64,000 nt of DNA from Drosophila pseudoobscura. Its lineage: Eukaryota; Arthropoda; Insecta; Diptera; Drosophilidae. How positions within the stretch are numbered: the stretch's first letter is position 1; the number at the start of each line of letters is the position of its first letter. A program made the translations under genes and the position numbers. Shown here piece after piece: positions 23,656 through 35,395 of this stretch. Location: the NCBI RefSeq assembly GCF_009870125.1, contig NC_046679.1:20708001-20772000 (forward strand), given 5' to 3'. Below the pieces are notes generated by a model, which was not told the DNA's origin, did no database searches, and saw only the letters and a program-made list of their open reading frames with translations.

Positions 23656-26600
23656 CTAGAATGTCCAGGCATAATCATTATCCCCCTGCACTAGTTGCTG
23701 TTGTGGCTGTGGCTGATGCTCTAGTCCCGGCTGGGGGACTGGAAAGTCCATTGACTGTTGGGCAGCAGGATAGTCCATTGGTTGCTGGGCGGTTGCAAAA
23801 TCCATTGGCTGCTGGACCACCGGATATTCCATCTGCTGCTGCTGCTGCTGGGAGCCCGTAAATTCCATTTGCTGCTGAGCGCCCGTAAAGTCCATTGGTT
23901 GCTGAGAGCCCGCAAAGTTCATCGCCTGCTGGGCCCCCGAAAAGCCCATTGCCTGTTGGGAACTCGTGAAGCCCATTGGCTGCTGCTGCTGCTGCTGTTG
24001 CTGGTAGTCGATCACGGGCTCGTTTGAGGCGTCCACATGGTAGGGCTGCGAGTGATGGGAGTGATGCGAGGCCTGCGACTGGTGCATATCAGTTTCGGTG
24101 TCGTCAAACACTTCGTGCTTGATGCGCCTTCGACCATCGTCCTCCTCGTCACTGTCCGACACGTCCAGATCTTCCTCAATGCCCATGCCGTTGTTGAGCG
24201 TGCTGGCCGGTGGCATTTGAAGGGCCCCAGACTCATCTTCGTGTGCGCCTGCAGCGGAAGCGGCGGCGGCAGCGGCACTTGTGCTGGCCTCCGGTGGATT
24301 GTACTGTCCATTGTCGTCCTGGACGTTGGCCATGAAGTCCGAGAAGGCGCCCCGGGCGGTGGTGGGCTCTCCCAGATTCTGGCGCGGCTTGTGCATAGCC
24401 AGGAAATCGGAGGGATCGTAGTTGGGATCCACATCCATGGACTCATCTGGAAGACATACAAAAATGCGATAAATTGTTGGACACACAAAATGGGGGTAAA
24501 GATCAAGCGGAGCTTAAGGAAGACATCGAGGGGACAGGACAACATTTATATGTATGTGGTTTGGGGGTAATAGAGACCTTGCTGCTGTTGAGCGTAGAAC
24601 CCAAGGCCACTCAACTGCACCATTGCTTCAGCCGCCTGCTGGCTGTCATCCTCGCCGCACGGCTCCTCTGCGCCCAGGTGCGGCGGATGGGCAAGTGGAC
24701 GGATAGGAATGTAAAACGGAGACGGGAAACAGAAACAGAATCCAGACAAAGTCAAAGTTCGAATGAAGTTTTTCGATTAGTTATCAATCATCAACTTGAA
24801 ACAGAGACAGAAACAAAGACAGATTCGACCAGCGCTCGACTGGCTCTCCACCCACCTGCCAGTTGCTGCTCCTCGATGTCGATCTCCGTCTTAATGTTCT
24901 TCGGATCAATGTAGTCCATGCCATCTGCAGGGGCCTGTATACGTTCGCCCTGATCCAGTATGTTGGCTGCATTGTTCTCATCCTCTGACACCTCCTGGAA
25001 GTCCTCTTCCTCATCATCCTCCTCGTCGGTGGAGAAATTCAGGTCTGAGGGAGAGTGAGCAAAAAGTTAGCGAATAAATCAATGAAATGGGAACTAGAAA
25101 GAACGCAATCTTCGAGGGATAATGAATCTATAGATAATATCCTTGCAGAGAAAACAAATGTGGATTATCGATCCAAATCGATCTATATAAATCGATTTTG
25201 CCGAAAGCAGATTTTTATGCGTATTTTATATAGCAAAAAAAGGAACTGATCAATTTGTTCAGGTGATATATTTGTACAGACACAGAAGGACGGACCTGAT
25301 TTTGTCGATTATCGGTATCGCCCGATTATCGTCAAGTTTCTCTTTGCAAGGATATACAAATCTAGCGTTCTCCACCATAAAAGAAAACTCAAGTTAAATG
25401 AAAAGTAATTTAGATTTTGTAGCTCTGGATATATCATGCACGATTTTAAAGAAGGAACTCAAGGCTCAAGGATTGGTCAACCAAATGCATATGAAACTAA
25501 AAGTAAAAGGCAAGCCGAAAATTATCCAAAAATTAAGAGAGAGAGAGATGAAAAGCATTATGTTAGATGTTAGTCCTGTGTTTTGGCAAATCAATTTTGA
25601 ATTCATGTGTAAATTAATTAATAAAAAAAAATATATTTTTGTGTGGGTGAGGTGTGTCTGTAATCCGTTAGTCTGTAGTTTGAGGCTTACCTTCATCCAG
25701 GAAGTAAGCTTGCGCCTGACTCTTGTTTGATGTTAGGCTACCCTTCCTCGGACGACCCCGACCACGCTTAACCGGATTCTGGGCTTTGACTAAAAAAAAA
25801 GTACAGTAAAAGTATTGTTTGCAGTTTTGTGGCATCGGGCATGTGTGTGGCAACAGTATTTATTAAGAGGAGGCACACAATACATGTAATACGCTTAGAA
25901 GAGGAAAGAGCTCTCACAACAAAAAGGAAATAAAAAGCAAGAAGTGCGGGAGGGTCGGGTCGGTCTCGTTTTTTCTGCCTTTCTCTGAGGCGTTGAATGG
26001 AAAGCCAACGATTAAGCGAGTGGCACCATAGATTATAGAACACATCTCTTGCACAAAACAGCTTAACAGCTCTTGTAACACGTGCCAAGGCACTTTTCAA
26101 GTTAAATGTCGTTACGTTCTATAATCTTTGATGGAAATTAATAGTTCTTCTTAACGTATTCCAAATACATTCGAAGCTCCTATAAATATACTTTGTTTTG
26201 AAGTGTTATTTAGTTTATGGCGAAGATTCATGCATTGCTGGGATGATAATGATATCTACAAACTACCTGAATACATCTGATACAAAATACAAGTAGAAGA
26301 ATACCAATATATGATACTCCTAATGGAGTGGCAATGATTTCGAGTATTAGTATAAGCAGGCTCAACAGATCACGTCTCTGTGGGGCGACCATAACCATAG
26401 TCTGTGTTGAGGGTATCGGTATCGGGTATACTGGGGATACACTTTGTTGTGTAAGTATATTTGTAGAGTATATTCATATTGATGGGGCAGAGGAAAGCGT
26501 GAGAGATCATTACCAATAGAGTTTCACAGTAGACCAGAGATAGAGAGATATGTAATATAAGAGTAAATGTAGATACTTGTATGTGTGTTTTGTATGCAGA

Positions 26601-29600
26601 AATACTGAGACAGAGAGATAATTCCATAAATAAATCGTAGCAGCGTTGGACTCACCCTCCTCGATGGTATTGTGCCTCTTGCGTGGCCTGCCCCGACCAC
26701 GTTTCACCTCGCCCACGGCCGGACGTGGCGCCTTTCGGGCTGGCGTCGCATGATGCGACATATGGCCATCGGAGCCCATGCTGCGGTGTATGGAGGCAGC
26801 TGTGGTGGCGCCCACATTTCCCTCCACATCGATATACTCATCGCCGGGCGAACTGCCCCGACTGCCTCGCGGCAAATCGTAATCATCATTGCCCCAGGCC
26901 TCATCCAGTTCGGGTGCATTCTCCATGGCCAGCTCTCGGGTCTTGGCAATGTTCTCCTCGAGCGGGATGCAAGTGGCCGCCAACTAAACGACAGATTGCC
27001 TTAGAAATTCAATGGATACATCGTGGATGTAATGTGGGGATACCTCTTCCAGCTGGGTTCGTGCGTACGCCCGTATGGTAGTGGAGTTCCTGGTGAAGCG
27101 ATGGTCAGGTCCATTGTACTGCAAAGAGTTGGCGTGCATCAGATCTATGTCTGCCATGTACTCCTCCCGACTGTGATAGCCATGTCCTGCAAAGAAAGAG
27201 CGATGCTTCAGTCCGCTTGCAGCCGAAGGGAAGGGATCTTCGACTTACCATCGATGATCTTTTGCATGCATTCCAGATCCATGGGTCGCTTGATCACTTG
27301 GTAGTAGTCCCTCACATTCTTCTTGTTGACGGGCTTCAGGAAGGGCCAAGCCTCGTTCAAGAGCTTCACCTGAGCGTGCAGCTTTTCAAAGATATACGAC
27401 AGGGCCACCTGATCGTCATCGCCCAACAGCGGATTGATGGCCTTCTCCACGCGCATCAGCTTCTCCTCGCGCTGCTGGAACAGCCCGTAGCAGCTCTCGA
27501 ACATGCGCTGAGCGGCCACGGTGTAGGCGCTATGGGCGCCATTATACAGGGCCGAATTGTCAACAATCTGCTTGAGATCCTCGAGGAACATCTGGCGACT
27601 GGTGTAGCGACGCTGCCTGATGTACTCCCGCATTGTCTGCAGATCCATGGGCTTCGTGACGACCTGGTAGTAGTCCGGCACTTTCTTCGAGTTCACGGGA
27701 AACAAAAACGGCGACACATCCGGCATCGTGCGTAGCTCGTTGAGGATCAGTTCCAGTATAGAGGAAAGCACCACCACCGGGTCGGTGCGCCGTCGATTGG
27801 CGGTCTTGTTGTGCCGCTGCAGGTAGTCGCAGTGGAGGTCATTGCCCAGGCGTCGCTTCTTCTTGCCATCGCGTGACATCTTGAGGCTCAGGCCCATGCC
27901 GCTGCGCCGCTTGTTCTCCTCGCCATGACGCCGCAGCACCTTGCTGCTGAGCGTCACCTTAGTGCCGTCCACATTCACCAGATCGTCATCGTCCATGTTG
28001 GTTTCCCGCTCGCTCTGCTCGTCCAGGTCGTCGGCCAGCGAGGGGTTCGACTGGGAGAGGCTGCTCTGCATGCCCGTATACAGCGGACAGGCCTTGTTGG
28101 TGCGCATGTGCCCCACCTGGCCGCAGGCGCCACACTTAAGCTTGAGGTCTGGCTTCAGCTTGAACTTCTTGCGCGAGGGACTGACCTCCTTGTAGCCATG
28201 ATCGCGCTCCTTGTGCGCATGACCGCCCGAGCTCTTGGGATCGCCCAGCGAGGTGGGCATGCCGCCGGGCTGCAGCTTCTGGTTTTGGGCCAGCTGTGCG
28301 AGGCGCTCCCGCTCCTGGTTGCGCTTGATGCGACGCAGCTGCTCCTGGATGCGCCGCTTCTCGCGCTTCATTTCCTCCTTCTGCTGCTCGTCCAGCGTCG
28401 CGAATTGCTTGATGAACTGCTCGTCCTTCGTGGTGCGGATCTTGATGTACGCATCAATCACGGGCTGCCGGCGGACCGTCTCCACGCGGGTGTACTCCTT
28501 GCCATCCATGCCCTTGAACGTGCGCGTGATCTTGAGAATGCGGCCCTGATTCTGATTGGCCAGTGGCTGCTGCGAGGCATCGTCCTTGGCCTTGGCCCTG
28601 CTGGCCCCATCCCCATGCTCCTCGTCCAGCTGTCGCAGCAGCTCCTGTCTCTCCTGCTCCTCCCGCTCTAGCGAAAGCTGCGTCGAAGTCTTTTTGTTGG
28701 ACAGCATGTTCTCCAGATTCTTGCCCAACTCCTCCAGATCCGACTCTTCGGAGGCGGAAGACTCGGCTTCATCGGTAGACAGTATCTCAGAGCTGGCTAA
28801 AACGCGATTCTGCAGATCAAAGATGCGCTGACACTCTTCCTTGTATCGCTCCTGGTGCTCGGCGATGGAGAAGCGATTGCCACGCGAGAACTTGTCCATG
28901 CCTTCCTCGCCGGCCTTGGCCTTCTCCGTGGACAAAGTGCGCACCACATCGATGACCTCCCAGCGGGAGAGCTTCTTGATCTCTTCCTCGGGCACCTTGA
29001 ACTTGCGCAGCAGCTCCTTGGCCCTTTGCAGCGGCAGGCGACGCAGATCCGCATCGGTGCCCGTCACCGAACGCTTTGGCTGCGATTCTTGTTCCTCTTT
29101 CGTTTGCTATTTCGGATACAAGGATATTAAATACGGGATGGGAGTGTGGCTTGTAATACTTACTGTTGGCTTGTTGGGTACTCGCACATACGAGAAGCCC
29201 TCACCGCAACCCGTGGGATCGGCGGGGCCGCTCAGCTGCAGCAGGCACTTGCCACGCATGGCCTGGATGTAGGCACGCGTGGTGTTCCAGGGTGCAACTT
29301 TCACCTCATCGTCCAGCTTCAGTTGGGCCTCCTCATCGTCATCCTCTTGAGGGGCAAACAGGAATTTCTCCCCATAGCCGGCATCCTTTTAAAACGGGAT
29401 GGAAAAATGAGTTGAAGACTCTTTTGAGGGATAAGGTTGCCTACCTTTAGACGCTGCTCGGCAGCAATCATGCTGAAGTAGGCGCAACATTGCTCCGGGG
29501 AGACCATGGCCCGAATCTCCTCCTCGGAGGGCAGCCGAAACTCAGGCTTGATCACCCACCAATTGGAGTCCATGCCTGTGCGCTTGAAGTCCGCGCACTG

Positions 29601-32600
29601 CTTCAAACGCTTTCGAATGCTGCTCTCCGAATGCGCGGGAAAGGCGCGCTTGATGTCGTCCATGCGGATGCGCCGGGGCTGGTCGCGACTCTTCCAAAAT
29701 AGGCGATAGATAAAAACCTGCAAGGAAGGCAGAGTGGCTTAGGGAGGAGCAGTCAAACAAAGCCCGGGATTCCCACCTGCAAGAAGTCACGCGTAAAGTT
29801 GTTGGCTCGCTTCGAATTTGGTCCCGGCACCTCGTACAGGGGACACTCCTGCCCCACGGTGAAAATGGCCGTGACAGCCCGTATCCAGTAGTTGTTTCTG
29901 GTGCGAATGATGAGGAAATCATTTGGGGCCATCTTGTGCGGGTAGATGGGTGCACGGTACATGTTATTCTCCAGCGCCTGGATGCACTGCCCCGGATGGA
30001 GGATCCCGAGGAAGGGACTGGTGTGGGCAAAGGCCACCTCACCATAAACATAATCCTGCGGTCCGCTATCCTTTTCCGCTTTCCGTTTGTAGTAGTTTTT
30101 GATCTTGGAGCACATCCCGACTTGGTTCATCAGCGGCGGATGCTCTTCACAGAACTCGGCGAGGACAATGTCCCCATCCTTGCCACTGAGATCCTCGGGA
30201 TTGCGCATAAAGAAGACATCACCACCGCCGGAGGCTATCCGTTCGACCTCACGCTGCTTGGCCTTCTTCACGATGTGCTTCAGCAGGGAGTAGACATTTT
30301 GGTGCGTCTCCTGGGCCAGCGGCCCATGCGAGTACTTCTTCAGGGGCGGCCGATGGAAGGAGCGCAGCTTCATTGGACCCATATGCGTGGGCACAAAGGG
30401 AGCCCGAAGCTCCACCACTGGCGTCGAGTGCTGGATAAGATTCCCGCCACCCACTTTCATACGTAGGGTCGATGGCTCCGTCTTGGGTGCGTAGTAACTG
30501 AGGAACAAAACCAAATAAGTATTCAAGATTCCTATGGTTTCTTTGGTTGCCCACACTCACGTGTCATTCGATATGTTGAAGGGATCCCGATCAGGACTCT
30601 TCGGCGGTGGCGGTGGTGCATCCTCTGCCAGTACATTGATAACGCCCGCCTTGCCCAGCAGAATCTTAGACTTCTTGACATGCGGATGCGGTATCTTGAT
30701 CTTTGGCGGCGGCCCAATGCTCTTGTTGATCTTCGAGGGATCAATGTCGTCGGGTATGCCCAATATGATGTTCTCATCGTTGGGATCCAGCGTGAGAACC
30801 TTCGGTTTGGGCACCTTGGTCATCTGCTGGGCATCCCAAATGATCTCATCCTCCCACTTTTGGTAGATCAACTCCTCGTTCTCCACGGGAAACAAACTGT
30901 ACCACGTATCGTCGGGCACTTCGGTGGGTTTGTTCTGCACACTGGAAGAAATATAATGAAATTTCGATTGCTTATTTGGTACTTCTCTGCATGATTCGCA
31001 CTTACTTCTGTTGGGCCTTCTTGCTGGCTGCCGAGGAGCCTTGCTTGGAGCCGCCACTGCTACCCACGGGCATCGACGACTTCCCCGGCTGACTGAAGGC
31101 GCCTGCAGTGCGGGAACCGCTGGAAGGCAACCATCCGGCAGCATTCGTCTTAGAGTTTAGCTTTTGCAGCACCTTGGCCTTAATGTCGTTGCCATCCCAG
31201 ACGACATCGTCCTCCCAGTGCATTTGGGAGACCATCAGAAAGGCATCTTCCGCTAGGGGGGCCTTCTCGCTATCACCGCCACTGCCCACTGCCTCTGGCC
31301 TGCTGCCTCCGACGGCCGAGTCTTCGGGGATGACAGTGTCCTTCGACTGGTTAGCCGTGGACTTCATCTTGAAGCCGTAGTTGAAGCCATCGCCCGATTC
31401 GGGCACCTCGAGCATATCGTACCAGATCTGTGCCGGTCCGAAGCGCCAGTCCGCTACCTTGGGCTTCTGATCGCTATTCTCACCATTCTCGGGCCCCTCC
31501 TGTCGCACATCCACGCGGTTGAGGTCGCTGAGCAGCTTCTCCTCATCATCGGACATGCAAGCAGCGGGCGTGGGCTCGCTGGCGTAGAACAAACTGAAGC
31601 CGCGATGGCGTGGCTCTTCGGTGTCACTCGGGGAGTCGGAGCCACCCGTGTTCGACATCTAATTGCAAGCGAGAGATATGTTTAAAACACTCAAATCATG
31701 CACCGCGTATGCAGCAGCAGTACCTTTTGATCTCTCGACTGGTTCCGCTTTCTTCGACGCCTGCGGACATGCCGCCAGATCTGGGGCATGCTTGTTGGCT
31801 TCCCCGGACCGAAGAGGCGTGAAAATCGTAGGACTTTATTTGGCCGAAAGTCGGGAAAGAGTTTCCGGACATCCACATTCTGGTATTTGGAGGGCAGGAT
31901 ATCGGCCAAGGGTGTGTCCAGTTTGCGGTCGTCTTGAAAGGACACCACAATCCATAATCGAACTCTTAACAGACTAACAAATCTTTGCGCTTACCCTTGG
32001 GGTCCCCACTGGCCTTGGTCTCACTACTGGCTGATGCAGCGCCGCCATCGGGGCCAGGTATTTTGGCTACGGCCTCTTCAGGCCCGCTGGCACCAGCTAC
32101 CCGCCCCAGAGGAGTACTTGGTGGCGGCATCAGTTCCTTGTCATCCTTGGCTATATGGATGGACACATCAGAGACTCTTCCTCCATTACGGGCCCTTGGG
32201 CATTACTCACTTGGCTTTGTCTCAACCTTGGACGCCGGTATGGCATCCTCTAGGTCGTCATCGTATGACACCTGCTCTGGCGGCGTGCGTGGACAATCTT
32301 CGGAGAGTTCGGTTATGTCTGAGTAATCGATGGCATCGTCCTGAGCTGTGACGGTGCCATCCTCGTTTTCCCCTTTTTTCCCGCTAGCCTTCAATGCATC
32401 GAAGACACTCAAGCCAGCTGTGGTGCTGGCATCCGAAGCGGCGTGCTGCTTCTCGCCCTCATCGTCGGAGGAGGATGCTTCAGCATCTTTGGTGTCAATC
32501 ACCTCGTGCAGCAACGAATTCAGCCCCATCCTGAAGCCAAGCGTTAGCTTAAGTTCATATATTTATGTTTATTACTACAAGACACATACTTCGCCAGGGA

Positions 32601-32774
32601 TCCAAGATTTTCACGCAGCTCCGCATCAAAGCCCTGCCCCCTCTCGTCGTCCGCCAGCAGCCTGCCATCGGAGTCAATGTTACCGAAGAGAATACCGGTT
32701 AGATCCATGCCAAAATCGCCCCCACCATTGCCAATGGACCCCTCATCGTCGCTATTGTCGGATGCAGTGTCCAT
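23656..32774 (-). CDS. Taf1: TFIID subunit 1 (TAF1/TAFII250), 16 coding exons
   Basis: Exons in transcript order: 32774-32590, 32530-32211, 32150-31995, 31932-31724, 31658-31006, 30941-30561, 30497-29777, 29717-29445, 29385-29164, 29106-27249, 27186-27044, 26983-26656, 25789-25691, 25044-24856, 24667-24578, 24446-23656. Including all gives 2,205 residues; every junction is GT-AG and in frame. TAF1 is the TFIID scaffold for RNA polymerase II initiation. In order: acidic N terminus with a TBP-binding TAND-like segment (1-80), the large conserved TAF1 core (about 490-1040), a Cys2-His-Cys zinc knuckle (Cys1365, Cys1368, His1373, Cys1380), two bromodomains (about 1483-1583 and 1598-1700, each with YNG), AT-hooks in exons 12 and 13, an acidic segment, a Gln-rich repeat tail and the terminal NDYAWTF. 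Exons 13 (99 nt) and 15 (90 nt) could be skipped in frame. Confidence 0.95.
23716..24008 (-). repeat. Tandem 8-10-residue repeats in the Taf1 C terminus
   Basis: The last coding exon contains about nine copies of a unit resembling QQ-x-M-(D/G/N/E)-(F/Y) followed by three or four small residues. Two CAG-rich runs interrupt it. Units differ by several substitutions, so the array has been diverging for some time. The DNA shows spaced CCATTGGCTG/CATTGGTTG-like words on the plus strand. Confidence 0.85.
24578..24667 (-). other. Taf1: Taf1 90-nt exon with weak donor, possible cassette exon
   Basis: Phase 1 at both ends, encoding a Gln-containing segment ([11 protein letters not shown] through FYAQQQQ). 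The donor reads AAG|GTCTCT, which lacks the usual +3 to +5 bases, and I see no better GT nearby. The acceptor follows CTGGGCG. Weak sites and a frame-neutral length suggest regulated inclusion. Confidence 0.55.
25691..25789 (-). other. Taf1: Taf1 99-nt AT-hook exon, likely cassette exon
   Basis: An in-frame 33-codon exon, phase 1 at both ends, so skipping keeps the frame. It encodes [11 protein letters not shown], a canonical AT-hook. The preceding exon (26656-26983) ends with a nearly identical [11 protein letters not shown]. In D. melanogaster, Taf1 exons in this region are alternatively spliced, including in response to DNA damage. Alternative use here is inferred from that precedent and from the phase. 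Confidence 0.65.
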
Positions 32775-32864
32775 TTCAATGGTTTTTATCTTTTATTTTG
32801 GTTAAATATGTTTTTTTCACGCAATTGCACACATTTAGGTTTTTTAGGTTTTAAAGAAGCGCTA

Positions 32865-32876
32865 AAATATACCAAA
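32865..32876 (-). promoter_or_regulatory. Taf1 core-promoter Motif 6-like element
   Basis: On the minus strand the sequence reads TTTGGTATATTT, a full match to Motif 6 (KTYRGTATWTTT). It lies about 91-102 bases upstream of the Taf1 start codon. No TATA box is seen, as expected of a housekeeping promoter. Confidence 0.6.
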
Positions 32877-33454
32877 ACGCCTCGTGCCGCGATAGGCAAA
32901 ACAAAGGTATATAAACGATAGGTAGGGTCCGCGTTTTGCAGAAATACAAGCACAAGTCTGTTTGTGCATGGAAAAGACTGATTGAGAGGGTGGGTGGCAA
33001 ACATTTTAGGCAAACAATTTATGCCCAAATGCCTTACCTTTTATATTTGTAGCCTGGGCGAAATTGCAGCACTGCAGCTGCACCAAACATGTGAAGGGGA
33101 TTCAAGCAAAATGAATAACAAACAAACAAAATCAATAATATAATTTATTATCTTTTCTTTTTATTTTCACAGGCTTGGCAGCACTACTGCTTCCTTTGAA
33201 TTGTCAATTGCAAAATCACACATTGAAATCAAATAGCAAAACAACGCCTGCTTGGATTACGAAGAAATATATGTATATAATTTTTAATAATTTGTTCTAA
33301 TATAGGATGCACAGAGTTTTGTGTATAATTTCCAGAGGTGTTGTTCGAAACGACTCTGGGCATAGACTAAACATTCCCAGTTGATAAAGGCATGTCATCA
33401 AAATCCTCGGACTACTAGATCTGCCTATTCGGTACAATCTCAACGTTTATATAG
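32877..33454. other. Taf1 upstream intergenic DNA
   Basis: No coding exon seen. GC-richer next to the Taf1 promoter, then AT-rich. It contains two GGCAGCACTA or GCAGCACTG-like words (33065-33075 and 33177-33187). It leads into the Helitron remnant. Confidence 0.55.
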
Positions 33455-33658
33455 TTTCTTTGTCTCGAATTCAAGTACAAGCCAAATTTTATAATATTCC
33501 GCTCATCCGAAAGTAGAATAGACGAGGAATGTCCGCATTGTCATGCGCCCAAATTCAAACATGAGTCAAATGATTTGTGTTGCGCATCGGAGAGCAGCAG
33601 AAATAGTTCACAATACTGCGGCAAATGGTTTGCCGGGTTAGCTAGTATACATAAGTAA
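33455..33658 (+). pseudogene. Helitron replication protein fragment (cysteine-rich finger)
   Basis: A stop-to-stop frame of 67 codons, with no start codon needed and truncated on both sides. It contains ECPHCHAPKFKHESNDLCCA. This is the C-x2-C-x-A-x-(K/R)-F-x3-E-x5-CC pattern found near the N terminus of Helitron Rep/helicase proteins. It is immediately followed, and overlapped, by a sequence with the structure of a Helitron 3' end. The rest of the Rep and helicase domains are absent, so it is a dead, internally deleted copy. The assignment rests on motif recognition; no database search was run. Confidence 0.65.
33619..33646 (+). mobile_element. Helitron 3' terminus (hairpin plus CTAG|T)
   Basis: A perfect 7-base stem (CGGCAAA, loop TGG, TTTGCCG) at 33619-33635 is followed after six bases by CTAG at 33642-33645 and then a host T. 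Helitrons end in a short hairpin about 10 bases before CTRR and insert between A and T. The adjacent Helitron protein fragment supports the call. I could not define the 5' TC end; a candidate TCTGCC preceded by A occurs near 33419. Confidence 0.65.
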
Positions 33659-33821
33659 TCAATTAAAATAAAATCTAGTTTCTTAAAGAGTTTTATTAGA
33701 TATTTTGAATATTTATAATAATCAAAGAAAATTATTCCCTCTGGTGGTTGCAAAGACGTTGGTCGGACGGACGTAGAGCCAGTTGAAATGTTTTAATTCA
33801 GATGCTATGTCTTCATCAGTA

Positions 33822-35102
33822 CTATTGGGGTTTCTGCATATTCCAATAACCCATATTCCTGCACTGGTCCTGAAAGTTCCACAGATTATGCGGCTTTATA
33901 ATCCGACCTTTGTTATGATCCAAGAGTATCAGGTCTTGTATGAACACCGGAGATTTTACAGGATACTTGAACCTATACAAAAAGTAATATTAAAAGAACC
34001 AAATGTGCAATCCGTGAAACCTACCATGGGGGCATTAAGTCCTTTAGCTTTCGGCGAAAAATGCGCTTTCCCAAATAGGGGCAAACAACCAACTCATGAA
34101 AGGGAAAGGTAGAATACAACTTGAAGAATTCGTGTAAGATCTGGCGAGTTTTGTTTTCGTTCACTCCAATTTCCTTCATTCCAAACTTTGACAACGGAAA
34201 TTCGTGAAAGTTTGATGTCCATGCTGCGATTTGGAAACGAAAATATGTACTTTATAAAATGGTTATTTGCTAGAGCATTTCTACTCACGAGCAACATTGG
34301 GAACAAGATCAGTCTGAAGATCTTTGATGGCTGGTAGATGGCCCTGGACTTGCAGGAAGAAAATCACCAACAAGATAAAGATATGGCTTCGAAAGCATCT
34401 GCTAAGGCCGTGTTTTTGGGACCAGGCCCGCAGAAATATCACCATGTAGCGAGCTGTGAAAAGGAATCACAATAAAGTTAAACACATCGTTGGTCGATCA
34501 TTAGGTAACACCTACCAATGGGCTGCAGTTTAAAGATGTAGTTGACCAACTGGTTCTGGTCACAAGACATTCTGTTCAGGAAGTTTATGTCGCACTTAAT
34601 GTTTGTCCCTTTATGGAGGACAGTGACGAGTGGAAAGGTGCGATCTAGGACGGATGTAAGTTCCCACTTAGTTTTATTATCTAGGATCGCACTCACGATC
34701 GTGCGTAGATTAAAATGTACGTTCGGGGTTAACTTCTCGTTATATACTCCAGAAGAGTTACCTGTCAGGCAACGAAGAGATAATCAAGAGACACATATAA
34801 AATATGATAGGACTTACCTATAACTACAAATATATCGAGGTCTGATTCGGAGCGACCCACTCCCATTATGCGGGAGCCAAACAATCTCACCTGAAGCGGA
34901 GTATTTGGGAATTTCCACTGCAATGTTTTCTTTACATCGTTTTTTATGTGGTTGTTTAGCTCCTCGTTCTCTTTAATGATATCGGCCATGCTCACATGCT
35001 CCAAGAGGCTTTGCCAGAAGGTCTCCGAGTCTATGCGAATGCAGAAAGCCTAGTATCTATATCTGCGTTCCAGCAAATTGTTAAAAACTTACTCAGACTC
35101 AT
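33822..35102 (-). CDS. Cid1/GLD-2-like noncanonical nucleotidyltransferase, copy A, 6 exons
   Basis: Exons in transcript order are 35102-35093, 35030-34818, 34761-34516, 34453-34289, 34223-34025 and 33972-33822 (327 residues); all junctions are GT-AG and in frame. The protein has the polymerase-beta nucleotidyltransferase fold of noncanonical poly(A)/uridylyl transferases. GS at 55-56 leads to SDLDI (Asp67, Asp69), and the third carboxylate is Asp132 in IKCDINF. The central helical domain follows (NQLVNY...ARYMVIFLRAWSQKHGL) with a PAP-associated-like C-terminal part (about 220-300). All three metal-binding acids are present, so activity is plausible. The first coding exon has only ten bases. 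The RNA substrate is unknown; the short size recalls the Drosophila monkey-king family, but I did not establish orthology. Copy B lies 2.5 kb away. Confidence 0.84.
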
Positions 35103-35395
35103 TTTATTTTATTTTATATTAGATTTTTATTAAATGATGACTGCCAAAAATAGTCCTACTATTTCCCAAATTAAAAGCGTATGCTCAATATATTGATACA
35201 AAAATCAAAAGGTTACTTAACAGAAAGTAAGTATCGGGTACTGCTTTTAATACGATGGTCATGTCATTTATTCGCGATTAATTTGATAAATGCTTACAGC
35301 TGCAAATTGTTAGATACACTTTGATAAACATATGAGGAGACTGAAGGGATTGGTCCATTGTTCAACTGGCGGTTGTTTGCACATTTGGGGTCACG

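Noticed and set aside
27925-28671. 248-codon plus-strand frame opposite Taf1 exon 10
   Set aside because: The translation is Leu/Ala/Val-rich with no real domain. It mirrors the Lys/Glu/Gln-rich coding strand of Taf1 and is a shadow frame.
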